DNA from: a virus
Strand: one strand, 5' to 3'
Virus record (IMG/VR): IMGVR_UViG_3300045999_012682
Location: 1-54,564 of that record
DNA length: 54,564 bases
Below are positions 8,302 to 17,275 of the stretch, one piece after another. Under the pieces are notes generated by a model. That model was not told where the DNA came from. It did not search any database and saw only the letters and a list, made by a program, of their open reading frames with translations. Made by a program: the position numbers and the translations under genes. Positions within the stretch are counted from its first letter, which is position 1, and each line of letters opens with the position of its first letter.

Positions 8302-8625
8302 ATGGGCTCACGTCACACCCCTCTACCTCCCCTCTGGAGGCTCGAAGAACTACTTGCGTTATCGGACCAGTACCCAAGCGCCCTGGCGCACAGAACCGAC
8401 CGTGGTAGGCGCAAGCAGGGGGATCAGGCGGGCCGTTTAAACCGCAGCAACTCTTTCTATCTGGTGAGCGTGGACAACCAGCGATACCTGGCACATCGCA
8501 TTGTGTATCTCATGCGACACAAAAAACCAATTGAGGGGTACGACATCGTCCATGCAGACGACAACAAAACAAAAGACAATCGCCTGGAGCTAATTGCTGT
8601 CCCCGTTAGCAACCGTTTTTCCTGA
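8302..8625 (+). CDS. small HNH-type homing endonuclease
   Basis: From the ATG at 8302 the protein is 107 residues. The C-terminal half has the HNH_3-type pattern LAHRIVYLM followed by YDIVHADDNKTKDNRLEL, where His/Asp and Asn residues match the beta-beta-alpha metal fold. The N-terminus contains a WRLEELLALSDQYPS helix. An upstream in-frame ATG at 8251 would add a poorly composed leader. It is a probable free-standing homing endonuclease, directly followed by a second HNH-like gene. Confidence 0.65.
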   Translation: MGSRHTPLPPLWRLEELLALSDQYPSALAHRTDRGRRKQGDQAGRLNRSNSFYLVSVDNQRYLAHRIVYLMRHKKPIEGYDIVHADDNKTKDNRLELIAVPVSNRFS

Positions 8626-8626
8626 G

Positions 8627-9289
8627 ATGGCAAATTTCTACCGCAACATCAAACAATCCTTAGAGGACACTGGTTTCCGGTACGTTCCCAATATCGAGAC
8701 GCTTAGTGACGCAGTTCTTAAAACGCATGGCTATTACAAAGGTTTTGTTTGTCCACACAACCATTACATCCGTGACTCAAAGACGCACTGGTGTTACTTT
8801 TGCGTCAAAAAAATCCTTTCTAACGTCTGTGGATTCGATGTCAACTATCTGAATTTGGAATACAAAATTAAATATGAAAAGCTTTGGTCCAAAGTTGAGA
8901 TTAAAGATACGGATGATTGTTGGCCCTTGAGGAATGGGACTCGATACAGTCCCAAGCGGGTTTGCTTTCCTTCTTACCGCTCGTCTTATAGCCATCAAAA
9001 AGCTGAAAATGTGACTCCTCATAAGGCGATCTACCAATGCGCTTGGGGGGACATCGGTTCCATGGTTGTCACCAGACTTTGCGGCAACCCCTTGTGTTGC
9101 AATCCATTACATCTAATCTCAAGCTGGAATCGTCTCTTTCCACCCAATACTATTTCTCCTTTTGAAACACGGTTTGTAGCAGAAAAATTAATGGTGTATG
9201 GATCGAATAAAGACAACACAATCATTACTGAACGTAATTTCAAACAGACTATTAATCACCCTTTAGAGCATAAAGAAACGACGGAGTAA
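8627..9289 (+). CDS. HNH endonuclease-like protein with Cys-rich finger
   Basis: This is a 220-residue protein from the ATG at 8627, immediately after the previous stop. CPHNHYIR with HWCYFCVKK forms a possible zinc site near 47-70. The later block PHKAIYQCAWGD ... VTRLCGNPLCCNPLHLI resembles the phage HNH pattern in which the last His follows two Cys pairs. The first catalytic His of the HNH core is replaced around VTRLCGN, so activity is uncertain. Two HNH genes in tandem suggest invasion of the gap after the glycosyltransferase operon. Confidence 0.6.
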   Translation: MANFYRNIKQSLEDTGFRYVPNIETLSDAVLKTHGYYKGFVCPHNHYIRDSKTHWCYFCVKKILSNVCGFDVNYLNLEYKIKYEKLWSKVEIKDTDDCWPLRNGTRYSPKRVCFPSYRSSYSHQKAENVTPHKAIYQCAWGDIGSMVVTRLCGNPLCCNPLHLISSWNRLFPPNTISPFETRFVAEKLMVYGSNKDNTIITERNFKQTINHPLEHKETTE

Positions 9290-9309
9290 AATATTAAATA
9301 AAAATCAAA

Positions 9310-9936
9310 ATGCGCGTATCTCAATCTCAAAGACAAAGAACGCATAAAGATCCACTTGTAGTTGGTACATTCTCTGAGCTTTCGTTTCGAACTTTAAAAG
9401 GTACGTTAGGCCCCAAAAACCAAGTCATTGGTAGCGCTGATACTCGCTATACATCCAATGGCGGTTTTGGTGGCGGAACTTATAATCACTGGTTTCAATT
9501 TAATATCCTTTCTCCCGGTTGGATTATTATTACCAAAGGTGGTCCAAGGCCACAATACATTCAAGTCTCTGCTTATGATCTAAACCTAATACCAATTCAA
9601 GAAAGAGCTATTTTTGATGAGGATAATGTTGTTACTGATCTTAATGGCGTAAAGACTTATCCCTATACAGGCACTGTTATGGGTGCAAGTTCGGATCTTT
9701 ATAATAATTTTGAACCAAATCGTTTTGACAAAGGTAATAATGCTTATTTTCCTTTGGAGACCGGATCTTATCTTTTATGTATATCAACAACACGAAATGA
9801 GTTATTAGACTATGAAGTAGCTGTCACAATTGAATTCCCAACACAAATCTCTGATATTTTATTCGAAGATTATTCACTCATATTATATGAAGATCTGATA
9901 GAAAGCCATGTAATTGCGGATTTAAATGAAGAGTAA
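9310..9936 (+). CDS. conserved-looking beta-rich cyanophage protein, possibly structural
   Basis: This 208-residue protein has GGFGGGTYNHWFQFN, then PGWIIITKGGPRPQYIQVS, alternating polar/hydrophobic strands and an acidic C-terminus. From memory, similar proteins of unknown function occur in many marine cyanomyoviruses. The beta-sandwich look and position shortly before the lysis and fibre genes suggest a virion or fibre-associated protein. The upstream AT-rich leader (GTAAAATATTAAATAAAAA) resembles the candidate late motif seen elsewhere. Confidence 0.6.
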   Translation: MRVSQSQRQRTHKDPLVVGTFSELSFRTLKGTLGPKNQVIGSADTRYTSNGGFGGGTYNHWFQFNILSPGWIIITKGGPRPQYIQVSAYDLNLIPIQERAIFDEDNVVTDLNGVKTYPYTGTVMGASSDLYNNFEPNRFDKGNNAYFPLETGSYLLCISTTRNELLDYEVAVTIEFPTQISDILFEDYSLILYEDLIESHVIADLNEE

Positions 9937-9976
9937 ATACTAAAGACAAGCTTTACTGTTTAACATTTTTGCTTAA

Positions 9977-10111
9977 ATGCTCATGAAATTTTTAAACTTT
10001 TTTAAAGTGTTTGTTGCTACAAAAACAAAACAACAAAGCCCTGCTTCTGCTTTTGCGCTATATTGCAAAAACAATCCAAGTGCAGCTGCTTGTAAAATTT
10101 ATGACCTATAG
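9977..10111 (+). CDS. tiny protein with small-residue C-terminus
   Basis: This is a 44-residue frame from an ATG at 9977. A hydrophobic, Phe-rich start (MLMKFLNFFKVFVATKTK) is followed by FALYCKNNPSAAACKIYDL. The composition and two Cys look like those of small cyanophage proteins. Its stop overlaps the start of the next gene (ATGACCTATAG). Function unknown. Confidence 0.5.
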   Translation: MLMKFLNFFKVFVATKTKQQSPASAFALYCKNNPSAAACKIYDL

Positions 10112-10571
10112 ATCCAAACGCAAAATCAAACGCTTTATTTTAAAAACTGATCAAGACCAATGGGTAGCCATTACAGCAAAACCTTGGGTTTATGTTAATA
10201 AAACTTGTGTTTGGCTTGTGGTATTGGGCGTTAGTAAATCAAGACGTCAGCTCAGTGATTGGTTTCACAATCGCAAAACAAAACGTGCTCGAAAATTAAA
10301 ACACTCAATGTCTGGGCATTCAGGTACTAAGCCATTGACTTGGGGTTTTTCTAAATTAAAGGAACTTCAAGACCATATTTTTTGGTATGACGGGCTTTGG
10401 TTTTGGTTTGATGCTGTAAAAAAAGATAAACAACGTCGGGTTTATATGAAATGGTTTAAACGTAAAGGAGCTGAAAACTGGCAATACATAGAATCAGCTG
10501 ACTCTTTTTATTACTTTAAAGATCCAGCGGTAGAATACAAAAAATACATGGAGCATTATGTCTCATCTTAA
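10101..10571 (+). CDS. hypothetical basic, aromatic-rich protein
   Basis: This is a 156-residue protein from the ATG at 10101, which overlaps the preceding stop. An earlier frame opening at 10011 lies inside the previous gene and is not preferred. It is rich in Lys, Arg, Trp and Tyr (FWYDGLWFWFDAVKKDKQR). No motif recognised. It is the penultimate gene of this plus-strand run, next to the convergent endolysin. Confidence 0.55.
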   Translation: MTYRSKRKIKRFILKTDQDQWVAITAKPWVYVNKTCVWLVVLGVSKSRRQLSDWFHNRKTKRARKLKHSMSGHSGTKPLTWGFSKLKELQDHIFWYDGLWFWFDAVKKDKQRRVYMKWFKRKGAENWQYIESADSFYYFKDPAVEYKKYMEHYVSS

Positions 10572-10722
10572 CCAGTATCTTGAAGTTGCTCTTGCTATTC
10601 ACGCTGCAGCTTCTGCTATTTGTGCTTTAACTCCTACTCCAAAAGATGATGCTGCTGTGCGCAAGCTTTATCGTCTGATTGAAATTTGCGCATTGGTTGT
10701 TGGTCGCGCAAAACAGCGCTGA
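10558..10722 (+). CDS. small holin-like or lysis-associated protein
   Basis: This 54-residue frame from the ATG at 10558 overlaps the previous gene by 14 bases. A hydrophobic Ala-rich helix (YLEVALAIHAAASAICALT) is followed by the turn PTPKDD and a second amphipathic helix (YRLIEICALVVGRAKQ). From memory, this layout is common in short phage proteins of unknown role. It ends exactly where the convergent lysis genes begin, so a lysis role is possible. Experimental support would be needed to call it a holin. Confidence 0.55.
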   Translation: MSHLNQYLEVALAIHAAASAICALTPTPKDDAAVRKLYRLIEICALVVGRAKQR

Positions 10723-10932
10723 TTAATCAGGCAGTGCTTGAAACCAAAAACAGACACCACCTTCTTTTTCAACCCAATCTCTTGTTGCGTACGCTTCCGC
10801 TTTTGGAAGTGTTACGCATTTTTTTTCATTGTGAACTTCCCAGCAGATATTCACGCGTATCTGCGGTTCTTTGTATTTCTTCACCTTAGTAGTCCCAGCG
10901 TACTTTTGGTTTGCCTTCCCTGATGCCGACAT
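10723..10932 (-). CDS. small hypothetical protein downstream of the endolysin
   Basis: This is a 69-residue protein if started at the ATG at 10932 (MSASGKANQKYAGTTK). An ATG at 10953 is also in frame. It overlaps the 3' end of the endolysin gene in another frame. The C-terminal half (QIRVNICWEVHNEKKCVTL ... GVCFWFQALPD) looks well folded and is reminiscent of small cyanophage proteins. Function unknown. Its stop abuts the convergent gene ending at 10722. Confidence 0.5.
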   Translation of the reverse strand: MSASGKANQKYAGTTKVKKYKEPQIRVNICWEVHNEKKCVTLPKAEAYATRDWVEKEGGVCFWFQALPD

Positions 10933-11911
10933 GAACAAAACCTTTGGGCGCACCGTATCCTAGGCTGTACGGCCAGTTTTTGTCACACCATTCTTGCACC
11001 GTATAAATGCTGACGCCTTCAATATAAAAATCAATTGCCCCTTTGGATGGTGCACTGTATGTGTGCTCGCTATTTTTTGCGCCACCTACTTGAGTATTAA
11101 TAGGCTCTGGACGAGAAGCACTAGTAATAATGATTGGTTTATTCCCAAACTGCTTTCTAACACGTTCTAAAAATAAACAAATTTCTTTTGCTGTATCACA
11201 CTGATATTGTTTGGTAAAACGCCGTGCTTCTTTATTAAGTGTTAGTTCTCCATAGGTGATGTTAGGTGTTACCCGATAAGTAAACGGACTCCATGGCACA
11301 AAATTATTAACATGTGGATCTTTTGGATCTTCTTTTTCTCCAATATTTTGGAACTGTCGATCCATGATTTGAATTAATTTAGAGCTGTAATCTGGGTCTG
11401 TGGCGTATCCTTCAGCAATCAACAATCGTGCACATTCATTTCTGCTGGCAGCACGATTAACGCCTTTAAATTTTCCAAAGTCTTTATACCAACGCTCAAC
11501 TAAATAAGTAACGCAAGTGTAAAGGTCAGGAAAATCAATAAAACCAGCCTTAATTGTGACCCATTTACCATTAATAAACTCTTGGGTATTAATGTTAGAG
11601 CCAGATCCTTTAAGCCCAAAAAAATTATTTTTACCTGATGTGTGTTTTCCCCAGCCTGATTCAAGCGCCCACTGTGCAGCAACACATTCAGGAAATTTTG
11701 CACCTGCTTTTTTACTTGCAGCAAAAATACCTTCCCATGTATTAGAAAAAGATTCTTGCGCAGGTTCGTGTTTTTCTTCACTGTTACGATAAAGAACAGC
11801 AAACTCATCTAGTTGAGATGCGGTCAACTGTTTTTGCAGCCACTCCCATGCTTTTTTTTGATGTGCAAATTCTTTGTAAAATTTAGCCGCATCAACAAGT
11901 TCTATTGTCAT
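10886..11911 (-). CDS. bifunctional endolysin: glucosaminidase plus M15A peptidase
   Basis: This is a 341-residue, two-domain cell-wall enzyme. Residues about 55-190 are GH73 glucosaminidase-like, with AAQWALESGWGKH placing the catalytic Glu at E84, then NNFFGLKG. Residues about 210-341 are a peptidase M15A-like zinc domain, with SEHTYSAPSKGAIDFYI giving H283 and D294, and GFVHVGIR giving H327. It should cut both glycan and peptide bonds. No signal peptide is seen, so release would need a holin. It is transcribed with the tail-fibre genes upstream. Confidence 0.85.
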   Translation of the reverse strand: MTIELVDAAKFYKEFAHQKKAWEWLQKQLTASQLDEFAVLYRNSEEKHEPAQESFSNTWEGIFAASKKAGAKFPECVAAQWALESGWGKHTSGKNNFFGLKGSGSNINTQEFINGKWVTIKAGFIDFPDLYTCVTYLVERWYKDFGKFKGVNRAASRNECARLLIAEGYATDPDYSSKLIQIMDRQFQNIGEKEDPKDPHVNNFVPWSPFTYRVTPNITYGELTLNKEARRFTKQYQCDTAKEICLFLERVRKQFGNKPIIITSASRPEPINTQVGGAKNSEHTYSAPSKGAIDFYIEGVSIYTVQEWCDKNWPYSLGYGAPKGFVHVGIREGKPKVRWDY

Positions 11912-11962
11912 TTTTTTAAAACCTATTATTTTAACTTTAAAATGACTTGTGTTTTATGCGCT

Positions 11963-12475
11963 TTAATTTATATCCGGTTTAGTTGGCCATTGGATATTCC
12001 AAGGAAAACCTGCTTGGCTTGTAATGTTACGTAGATCTTCTCGATAGACGGCCCAGGCTGTTTTAGATTCTGTACTGAGTGGGCTATCTGGTAATTGAGT
12101 CCAGTCACAAGAAGCAAGGCATTGATTACGTTCTATACGTATATTTCTAGCTTGTTCGTTGTCTTTAGCAAAACAATAAGCTTCATATTGTTCAGCTGCT
12201 GTATGGGTAATCCCTTTTGCATCGACATAATCCTTAAAAACAGGACCAGCAATGTAACGGGTAAACCATTTTCCATCAATGTTAATAACACCGTCTCTTT
12301 GGCTGTATTGATACGGCGGGATCACGGTAGCTTGTGGACCTTCTAAAACAGGATCGTAACCAAAACTGTTGATAATACTAGACGTCAATACTTCTGGAAA
12401 CGAAGTATTAGGGTTATTTAATCGGAATTGTTGATCAGTAATTACTGCACCAGTACTGCGATTTCGAAGTTCCAT
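11963..12475 (-). CDS. tail-fibre assembly chaperone-like protein
   Basis: This is a 170-residue protein. The C-terminal region has the signature of phage tail assembly chaperones: RIERNQCLASCDWTQLPDS, then WAVYREDLRNIT and FPWNIQWPTKPD. The N-terminal half (RNRSTGAVITDQQFR) is also typical of fibre-tip or fibre-assembly proteins. It lies directly downstream of two tail-fibre genes, as expected for a chaperone that folds or trimerises the fibres. Confidence 0.82.
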   Translation of the reverse strand: MELRNRSTGAVITDQQFRLNNPNTSFPEVLTSSIINSFGYDPVLEGPQATVIPPYQYSQRDGVINIDGKWFTRYIAGPVFKDYVDAKGITHTAAEQYEAYCFAKDNEQARNIRIERNQCLASCDWTQLPDSPLSTESKTAWAVYREDLRNITSQAGFPWNIQWPTKPDIN

Positions 12476-12477
12476 AA

Positions 12478-14478
12478 TCAGGCAATTGCAAGATAAATAA
12501 AGTTGCCACCAAGTGCGTTAATGGCGGCAGGAGCAGTGGAGCTAATCTGGAAACCAGAGCTCAACGGATCTATATAATCAGTGCTGGTAACTTCTGTTGC
12601 TGTGGAATTAAGAAGTAAATAGGGGTCATTTCCACTGATGATTCCACGTGCTGTGTCCCAGATATACCAATCACCTGTTGAAGCAGGTTCTGTACGTTTA
12701 ATCATGACAAAACGAGCGCCATTACTAAAGCCGCAATCAATATCTAAAGTAGCACCGGTTCCTGTGTAAGAGCCTACTTTAGAAACTCCGGGGCAAGAGG
12801 CAAATAAGTAAGCAACAAAAGTGTCTGTGCTACCATTAACGTCATTGTTTGTCCCCAAAGTAAACACTAATTCTGTTGGCGATGTATCGTTCCACATGGT
12901 ATTGTCATCAACACTGCCTGCTGTTGTATTTAATACTAAGTAATCAGTATTGTCATTATTAGCGTAAACAACCCAACGATCTACTACGTTACGTTTTTTA
13001 ATAAGCATTAATTCTGGAGTTACGCCAAGTCCATGATCTACTGTGCGGTTAACACCTGTTCCGGTATAACAAACAATATCAAAAAAACCAGGGGCACGGC
13101 AAAAATTCCAAGCAATAAAAGTAAATCCTGAAGAGTTGTATACACCATTTGCCGTAAACTGTCCTGTTAAAACAGTTTGTGTATTGTTAAATGAGACAGA
13201 AGCAGGTGAATAAAGCGTATTAAAATTACTTTCTTCTGATGTCGAGCTTTGATATAAAACTACGTCTTTTCCGCGAAGCTTATCAAATGATTGTTTATTT
13301 TGTGCACCATAATTTCTATCTGTAATCCAAGCCATATCAGCTGCAATATTAGTTGTTAAATTCTGTACTGTGCTGTTACTTGTGCTATTTCCTGTATAAG
13401 CAACAGGGGTAAAAACTCTTGTTGCGTCCAGGGGTTTTTTCATTGGGCCACGGCGAATAGCAATATAAATGTGCTTAGCGCTAGCAGGCCAAAACCCTGA
13501 GAAACTACAGCCAGTTGGATTTAATTTAATTGCCCCCGCTGAATAAGTGAACTCCTGATTATTAGATTCTGCGCTTAAATAAGCAAAACTAGTCTGAGAA
13601 AGTCCACGCATTGAATCGCAAAGCCACCAACTATTTATTCCGTCTGTTCTTTTAATCAGCAGCCACTGAGGTTCCCAGCCTAACGTAATAGTTGCATTAC
13701 CGCTGCCGTCCGTTGTAAACGAGCCACAGCTCACCACATTGTCATTCCCGCTATCGCCAAACCCGCCAGCGTCGTGCGCAAAGAGGTAGGCAACGTAAGT
13801 GCCTCCATTGGCGTTAACATCAGCATCACTTCCCAATGAAAAAACAGAACTTGTTGGTGTAGTTGAGTTCCATGTTGCTGTCATAAATTGTTGAACTTGT
13901 CCGGTGCTATTTAGGTAAATAACTTCCGTATTGCTTAAAGATCTATGGTAAACAGCCCACCCAACATTTGATGCCGCATCTGTTCTCTTAACAATGATGC
14001 AACCTGGTACACTTTCAAGATTATGAGCAATAGTACGGTTATTTCCATCCCCTGTATAAGTCACCACATCAAAGAACTTCGGCTCTTTGCGGAAGGTCCA
14101 GGAGGCGACTGTGTTACCTGAACCGCTCAGGGAAGGGTTTCCAGTACCAAACGAAAAACCGTCAGAGTTCCAAGAAGTAATGTAATCATTATCACTAAAC
14201 TCACCATTTAAAAGGTCGGTAGATAGTCTGTGGCTTGTTGGCATCCCGCTTTGGGGAGACCTGACGGTATCGTGCAGGTAATGAGAAATTGCCCCAGTAG
14301 TGAGATTCCTGTTTTTTCTCCAAACTAACCCACCTTTACCCGCTAGATCAATCCCATTCGTGATTGCCTGCGTGCTGCCGGTGCCGGTGTAGAGCCAAGT
14401 GCTGAAGACATCCTCAACGTAAACCTTCTCCGCACCGCCAGCAGCGCTCATTAACAATATTCTTGTATTATGATCCAT
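12478..14478 (-). CDS. tail fibre / receptor-binding protein with tandem beta modules
   Basis: This 666-residue protein is built from at least three diverged copies of a module. Each has a YTGTG or YTGDG strand, a GxxP(E/G)...(L/I)IK(R/K) core strand, an NSTG or NTTAG turn, and FxLGxxxDVNxxxxxxVAYLFA near the end (for example about 140-245 and 450-560). This pattern is known from cyanophage fibre proteins (DUF7483-like). The C-terminal GGNFIYLAIA is hydrophobic. It probably forms the distal receptor-binding fibre. The spacing to the chaperone is 2 bases. Confidence 0.78.
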   Translation of the reverse strand: MDHNTRILLMSAAGGAEKVYVEDVFSTWLYTGTGSTQAITNGIDLAGKGGLVWRKNRNLTTGAISHYLHDTVRSPQSGMPTSHRLSTDLLNGEFSDNDYITSWNSDGFSFGTGNPSLSGSGNTVASWTFRKEPKFFDVVTYTGDGNNRTIAHNLESVPGCIIVKRTDAASNVGWAVYHRSLSNTEVIYLNSTGQVQQFMTATWNSTTPTSSVFSLGSDADVNANGGTYVAYLFAHDAGGFGDSGNDNVVSCGSFTTDGSGNATITLGWEPQWLLIKRTDGINSWWLCDSMRGLSQTSFAYLSAESNNQEFTYSAGAIKLNPTGCSFSGFWPASAKHIYIAIRRGPMKKPLDATRVFTPVAYTGNSTSNSTVQNLTTNIAADMAWITDRNYGAQNKQSFDKLRGKDVVLYQSSTSEESNFNTLYSPASVSFNNTQTVLTGQFTANGVYNSSGFTFIAWNFCRAPGFFDIVCYTGTGVNRTVDHGLGVTPELMLIKKRNVVDRWVVYANNDNTDYLVLNTTAGSVDDNTMWNDTSPTELVFTLGTNNDVNGSTDTFVAYLFASCPGVSKVGSYTGTGATLDIDCGFSNGARFVMIKRTEPASTGDWYIWDTARGIISGNDPYLLLNSTATEVTSTDYIDPLSSGFQISSTAPAAINALGGNFIYLAIA

Positions 14479-14484
14479 CTCTAC

Positions 14485-16833
14485 TTAGTTAGTGTAGTTA
14501 ATTAAACTTGATCCACGCCAGCGAGCACCTCCATCGTCAGTAACAAACATAAATAAATGAGTTTTGTTAGTAGTTAAAGTTGGTGCAGTACTGTTTGGCC
14601 ACTCTACCCCACTAAACCAAGTAACTGCACCTGATGTATGGGTCAATTCAAGAACCATTCCATAGCTTCTACCACTTGCTGGAACGCCGCTAACAGTGAA
14701 TGTACTTGAAGTTGATATTGTTTTTGTAAAATAATTACCACTACTGCAGTTAATATTTAAAGCGGAAACAGCATTTACATTATTAACATAAGTACCACTA
14801 ACGTCTAGACGTGTTCCTGTTGCTGGTGTTAATACACCAACTCCAATAACACCTGTTGTAAAAACACCGCTACTGAAAAGACCACTGGTACCTGTAACAG
14901 TACTTCCAGAAAGAGTAGCGCCTTCAATCCTGGTATTACCTGTGATGTAATTAAAGGTTCCATTTTCACCAAAGACGTTTTGGCCAGAAAGAGACGTAGT
15001 AAATAAACCACTAACGCCAGTAATGCGACTAAAAACGCCTGTTGCACCAGTAATAGTCGTGCCCGAAAGTTGTGTAGTAAAAACACCACTGACACTTGTA
15101 ATTTGAGTGAAAGAACCTGTTGCACCGGTGATAGTTGTACCTGAAAGCTGCGTGGTAAAAACACCGGAAACGCCTGTAATACTGGTAAAACTACCTGTAT
15201 TTCCTGTAATAAATACTCCGGAGATTCGATCTGTGAATCTTCCGCTTATTGCATTAATGTTGGCAAAAGAACCAGTATCACCAGTAACAAGAGCACCCGA
15301 AACGCGAGAAGTAAAAACACCGGAAACGCCAGTGATATCAGTAAAACGACTGGTATCTCCCGTAATAGTAGCGCCAGAGACTAAGTTAAAAATACCTGTA
15401 ACAAAATTACCAGTCGTTGCATTAACAGTAGTGCCCGTAATTACTGCGCCACTTAAACTGGTAGTAAAAACACCGTTGACACCGGTAATGTTAGTAAAAC
15501 TACCGGTATTTCCTGTAATAACCGCACCAGAAATACTGGTTAAACCATAAATATCGTTCCCGCTAAAGGTCGTAAAACTACCCGTTGCACCGGTAATTGT
15601 ATTGCCTGAAAGCGTACCGCTAACTGTCAAGCCAGACGAAATTATTCCGCTTCCGCTAATAACAAGGTTTCCAGAAGCAATAATATTGCCAGTCGTACTG
15701 ATTGTTGGAATTGCAAGGGTGTCAGTAAAAACACCCGTCAGTGCTTCAATCCGTTGGAATAAACCAGTTACACCTGTAATAGTTAAACCAGATAACGCAG
15801 AAGTAAAAACGCCTGTTACACCAGTGATTGACGTAAATCTTCCAGCATCTCCGCTAACAATTGCACCCGATATTGCATTTGTAAATACACCTGATACACC
15901 CGTAATTACTGTGGCGTTAACAGCTGTACCTGTAATTGCAGTGCCTGATAATTGTGTGGTAAAAGTACCAACAGAACCTGTAATGTTTGTAAAAGAACCG
16001 GTCGCGCCAGTAATTGTAGTACCTGATACTTGTGTTGTAAAAACTCCTGAGGCTCCGGTTAGTGTTGCAAATAAACCAGTAGAACCAGTAATTGTTAAAC
16101 CAGATAGCCTCGTAGTAAAAGTCCCGCTAACTCCAGTAATATTGGCGCCAAGAACGGTACTGCCTGTAATAGTCGCGCCTGATAAACGAGTTGTAAATAC
16201 GCCGCTAACGCCAGTAATATTACTAAATCTTCCAGTATCTCCCGTAATAACAACTCCTGAAAGCTGTGTAGTGAAGACACCGCTGACGCCAGTAATATTG
16301 GCACCGCTTAAGCTGGGAAAAATACCAGTCGCACTATTGACTGTTTGTCCGGTCAGTGTTCCAAACTGTCCCGTTGCTCCGGTAATTGTTGACCCGCTAA
16401 CACGAGTAAAATTACCTGTGGTGACAGTTGCTGTGCTTGTGATTAAATTGGTTACGTTACCAGTAACAGCATTGATATTAGTGCCTTGAAAAGTAGACCC
16501 TGTAAAAGTAACGCCACTTGTGGTTCCATTGAGTACAGATCCACTGTTGACTGTTAAATATGCAAATGTTCCTGTTCCAGGGATTGTAATTGTGTTTGCA
16601 GTAAAGCCGCTGTTTACAGTAAAGTTACCTTCAACAGTAAGATCACCAGACAAAGAGCCGCCTGTGACCTGTAAATAGTAATTATTTAAATATTGTTTAG
16701 TTCCAGAAAATGTAAATTTTTTATTCTTTAATCCGGGGTCAACTTCTCCAACATCAACAACCATCAAAAGATCTTCGTCGTTAATTTGCGACGAAGAAAT
16801 TGCGGGTAGTTCAGATATTCTCCTGTTAGCCAC
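14485..16833 (-). CDS. long repeat-built tail fibre
   Basis: This 782-residue fibre protein starts with a cyanophage-type N-terminal anchor (MANRRISELPAI ... DLLMVVDVGEVDPGLKNK). Most of the length is a run of imperfect 26-residue repeats, each with two half-units such as SGVFTTQLSGTTITG and ATGSFTQITSV. A Ser/Thr/Gly-rich beta-solenoid or triple beta-helix shaft is the likely fold. The last about 100 residues (YFTKTISTSSTFTVSG ... WFSGVEWPN ... THLFMFVTDDGGARW) are a C-terminal domain seen in many cyanophage fibres. A neighbour at 12478 is a second fibre. Confidence 0.85.
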   Translation of the reverse strand: MANRRISELPAISSSQINDEDLLMVVDVGEVDPGLKNKKFTFSGTKQYLNNYYLQVTGGSLSGDLTVEGNFTVNSGFTANTITIPGTGTFAYLTVNSGSVLNGTTSGVTFTGSTFQGTNINAVTGNVTNLITSTATVTTGNFTRVSGSTITGATGQFGTLTGQTVNSATGIFPSLSGANITGVSGVFTTQLSGVVITGDTGRFSNITGVSGVFTTRLSGATITGSTVLGANITGVSGTFTTRLSGLTITGSTGLFATLTGASGVFTTQVSGTTITGATGSFTNITGSVGTFTTQLSGTAITGTAVNATVITGVSGVFTNAISGAIVSGDAGRFTSITGVTGVFTSALSGLTITGVTGLFQRIEALTGVFTDTLAIPTISTTGNIIASGNLVISGSGIISSGLTVSGTLSGNTITGATGSFTTFSGNDIYGLTSISGAVITGNTGSFTNITGVNGVFTTSLSGAVITGTTVNATTGNFVTGIFNLVSGATITGDTSRFTDITGVSGVFTSRVSGALVTGDTGSFANINAISGRFTDRISGVFITGNTGSFTSITGVSGVFTTQLSGTTITGATGSFTQITSVSGVFTTQLSGTTITGATGVFSRITGVSGLFTTSLSGQNVFGENGTFNYITGNTRIEGATLSGSTVTGTSGLFSSGVFTTGVIGVGVLTPATGTRLDVSGTYVNNVNAVSALNINCSSGNYFTKTISTSSTFTVSGVPASGRSYGMVLELTHTSGAVTWFSGVEWPNSTAPTLTTNKTHLFMFVTDDGGARWRGSSLINYTN
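14900..16520 (-). repeat. 78-bp coding repeats of the fibre shaft
   Basis: About two dozen degenerate half-repeats correspond to the 26-residue protein repeat (78 bases). Copies differ mostly at third codon positions, for example GGTGAT versus GGAGAC versions of the same residues. The array is therefore kept by selection on the protein and is not a fresh tandem expansion. Limits are approximate. Confidence 0.8.
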
Positions 16834-16882
16834 CTATTAAAACACAATTCCTATAACTTAAATTATAGGAGATCTGTGTTTA

Positions 16883-17221
16883 TTACTTTACTTTGACTTC
16901 AATTTGTGGTAGCTTATCTGCCACAAATTTAATAGCGTTGGGAATGCCATAAACAATTCCACAAGAAATAGCAAATACAACAATAAGCTCTGCGACCGTT
17001 AAATTCCGGCGCAAATAAATAACACGTGGCTGCTCCACAGGAGGCGATGGTTGGGTGAATCCTGTTGGCGCTGCCTTGCTTGCCAGGAACTGTTGGATTG
17101 CAAGTTCACGAGCCTTGGCCTTCATTGCTTCCACGTCTGGATAAGCAGGCGACACGGCATTTGGCGTCTCCTGCTCTAGCTGAGGAATGGGCGGCTGGCT
17201 CATGGGCACTTCGTTTTCCAT
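16883..17221 (-). CDS. single-pass membrane protein
   Basis: This is a 112-residue protein. The N-terminal 80 residues are polar and Pro-rich (PPIPQLEQETPNAV ... FTQPSPPVEQP), followed by RRNLTVAELIVVFAISCGIVY as one membrane helix and a short Lys-containing tail. It is the first gene of the fibre operon and diverges from the HTH gene at 17276. It could be a spanin-like, holin-like or virion membrane protein, but there is no decisive motif. Confidence 0.6.
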   Translation of the reverse strand: MENEVPMSQPPIPQLEQETPNAVSPAYPDVEAMKAKARELAIQQFLASKAAPTGFTQPSPPVEQPRVIYLRRNLTVAELIVVFAISCGIVYGIPNAIKFVADKLPQIEVKVK

Positions 17222-17275
17222 TGTCTAGCAAAAACTTTGTTTATACATTAGCATTTCTGAAAAAGAAACGCATCA

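Noticed and set aside
15107-16489. Long plus-strand frames opposite the fibre gene
   Set aside because: They mirror the repeat-coded minus-strand fibre. Their Val/Pro repeats are a by-product of the 78-base periodic sequence.
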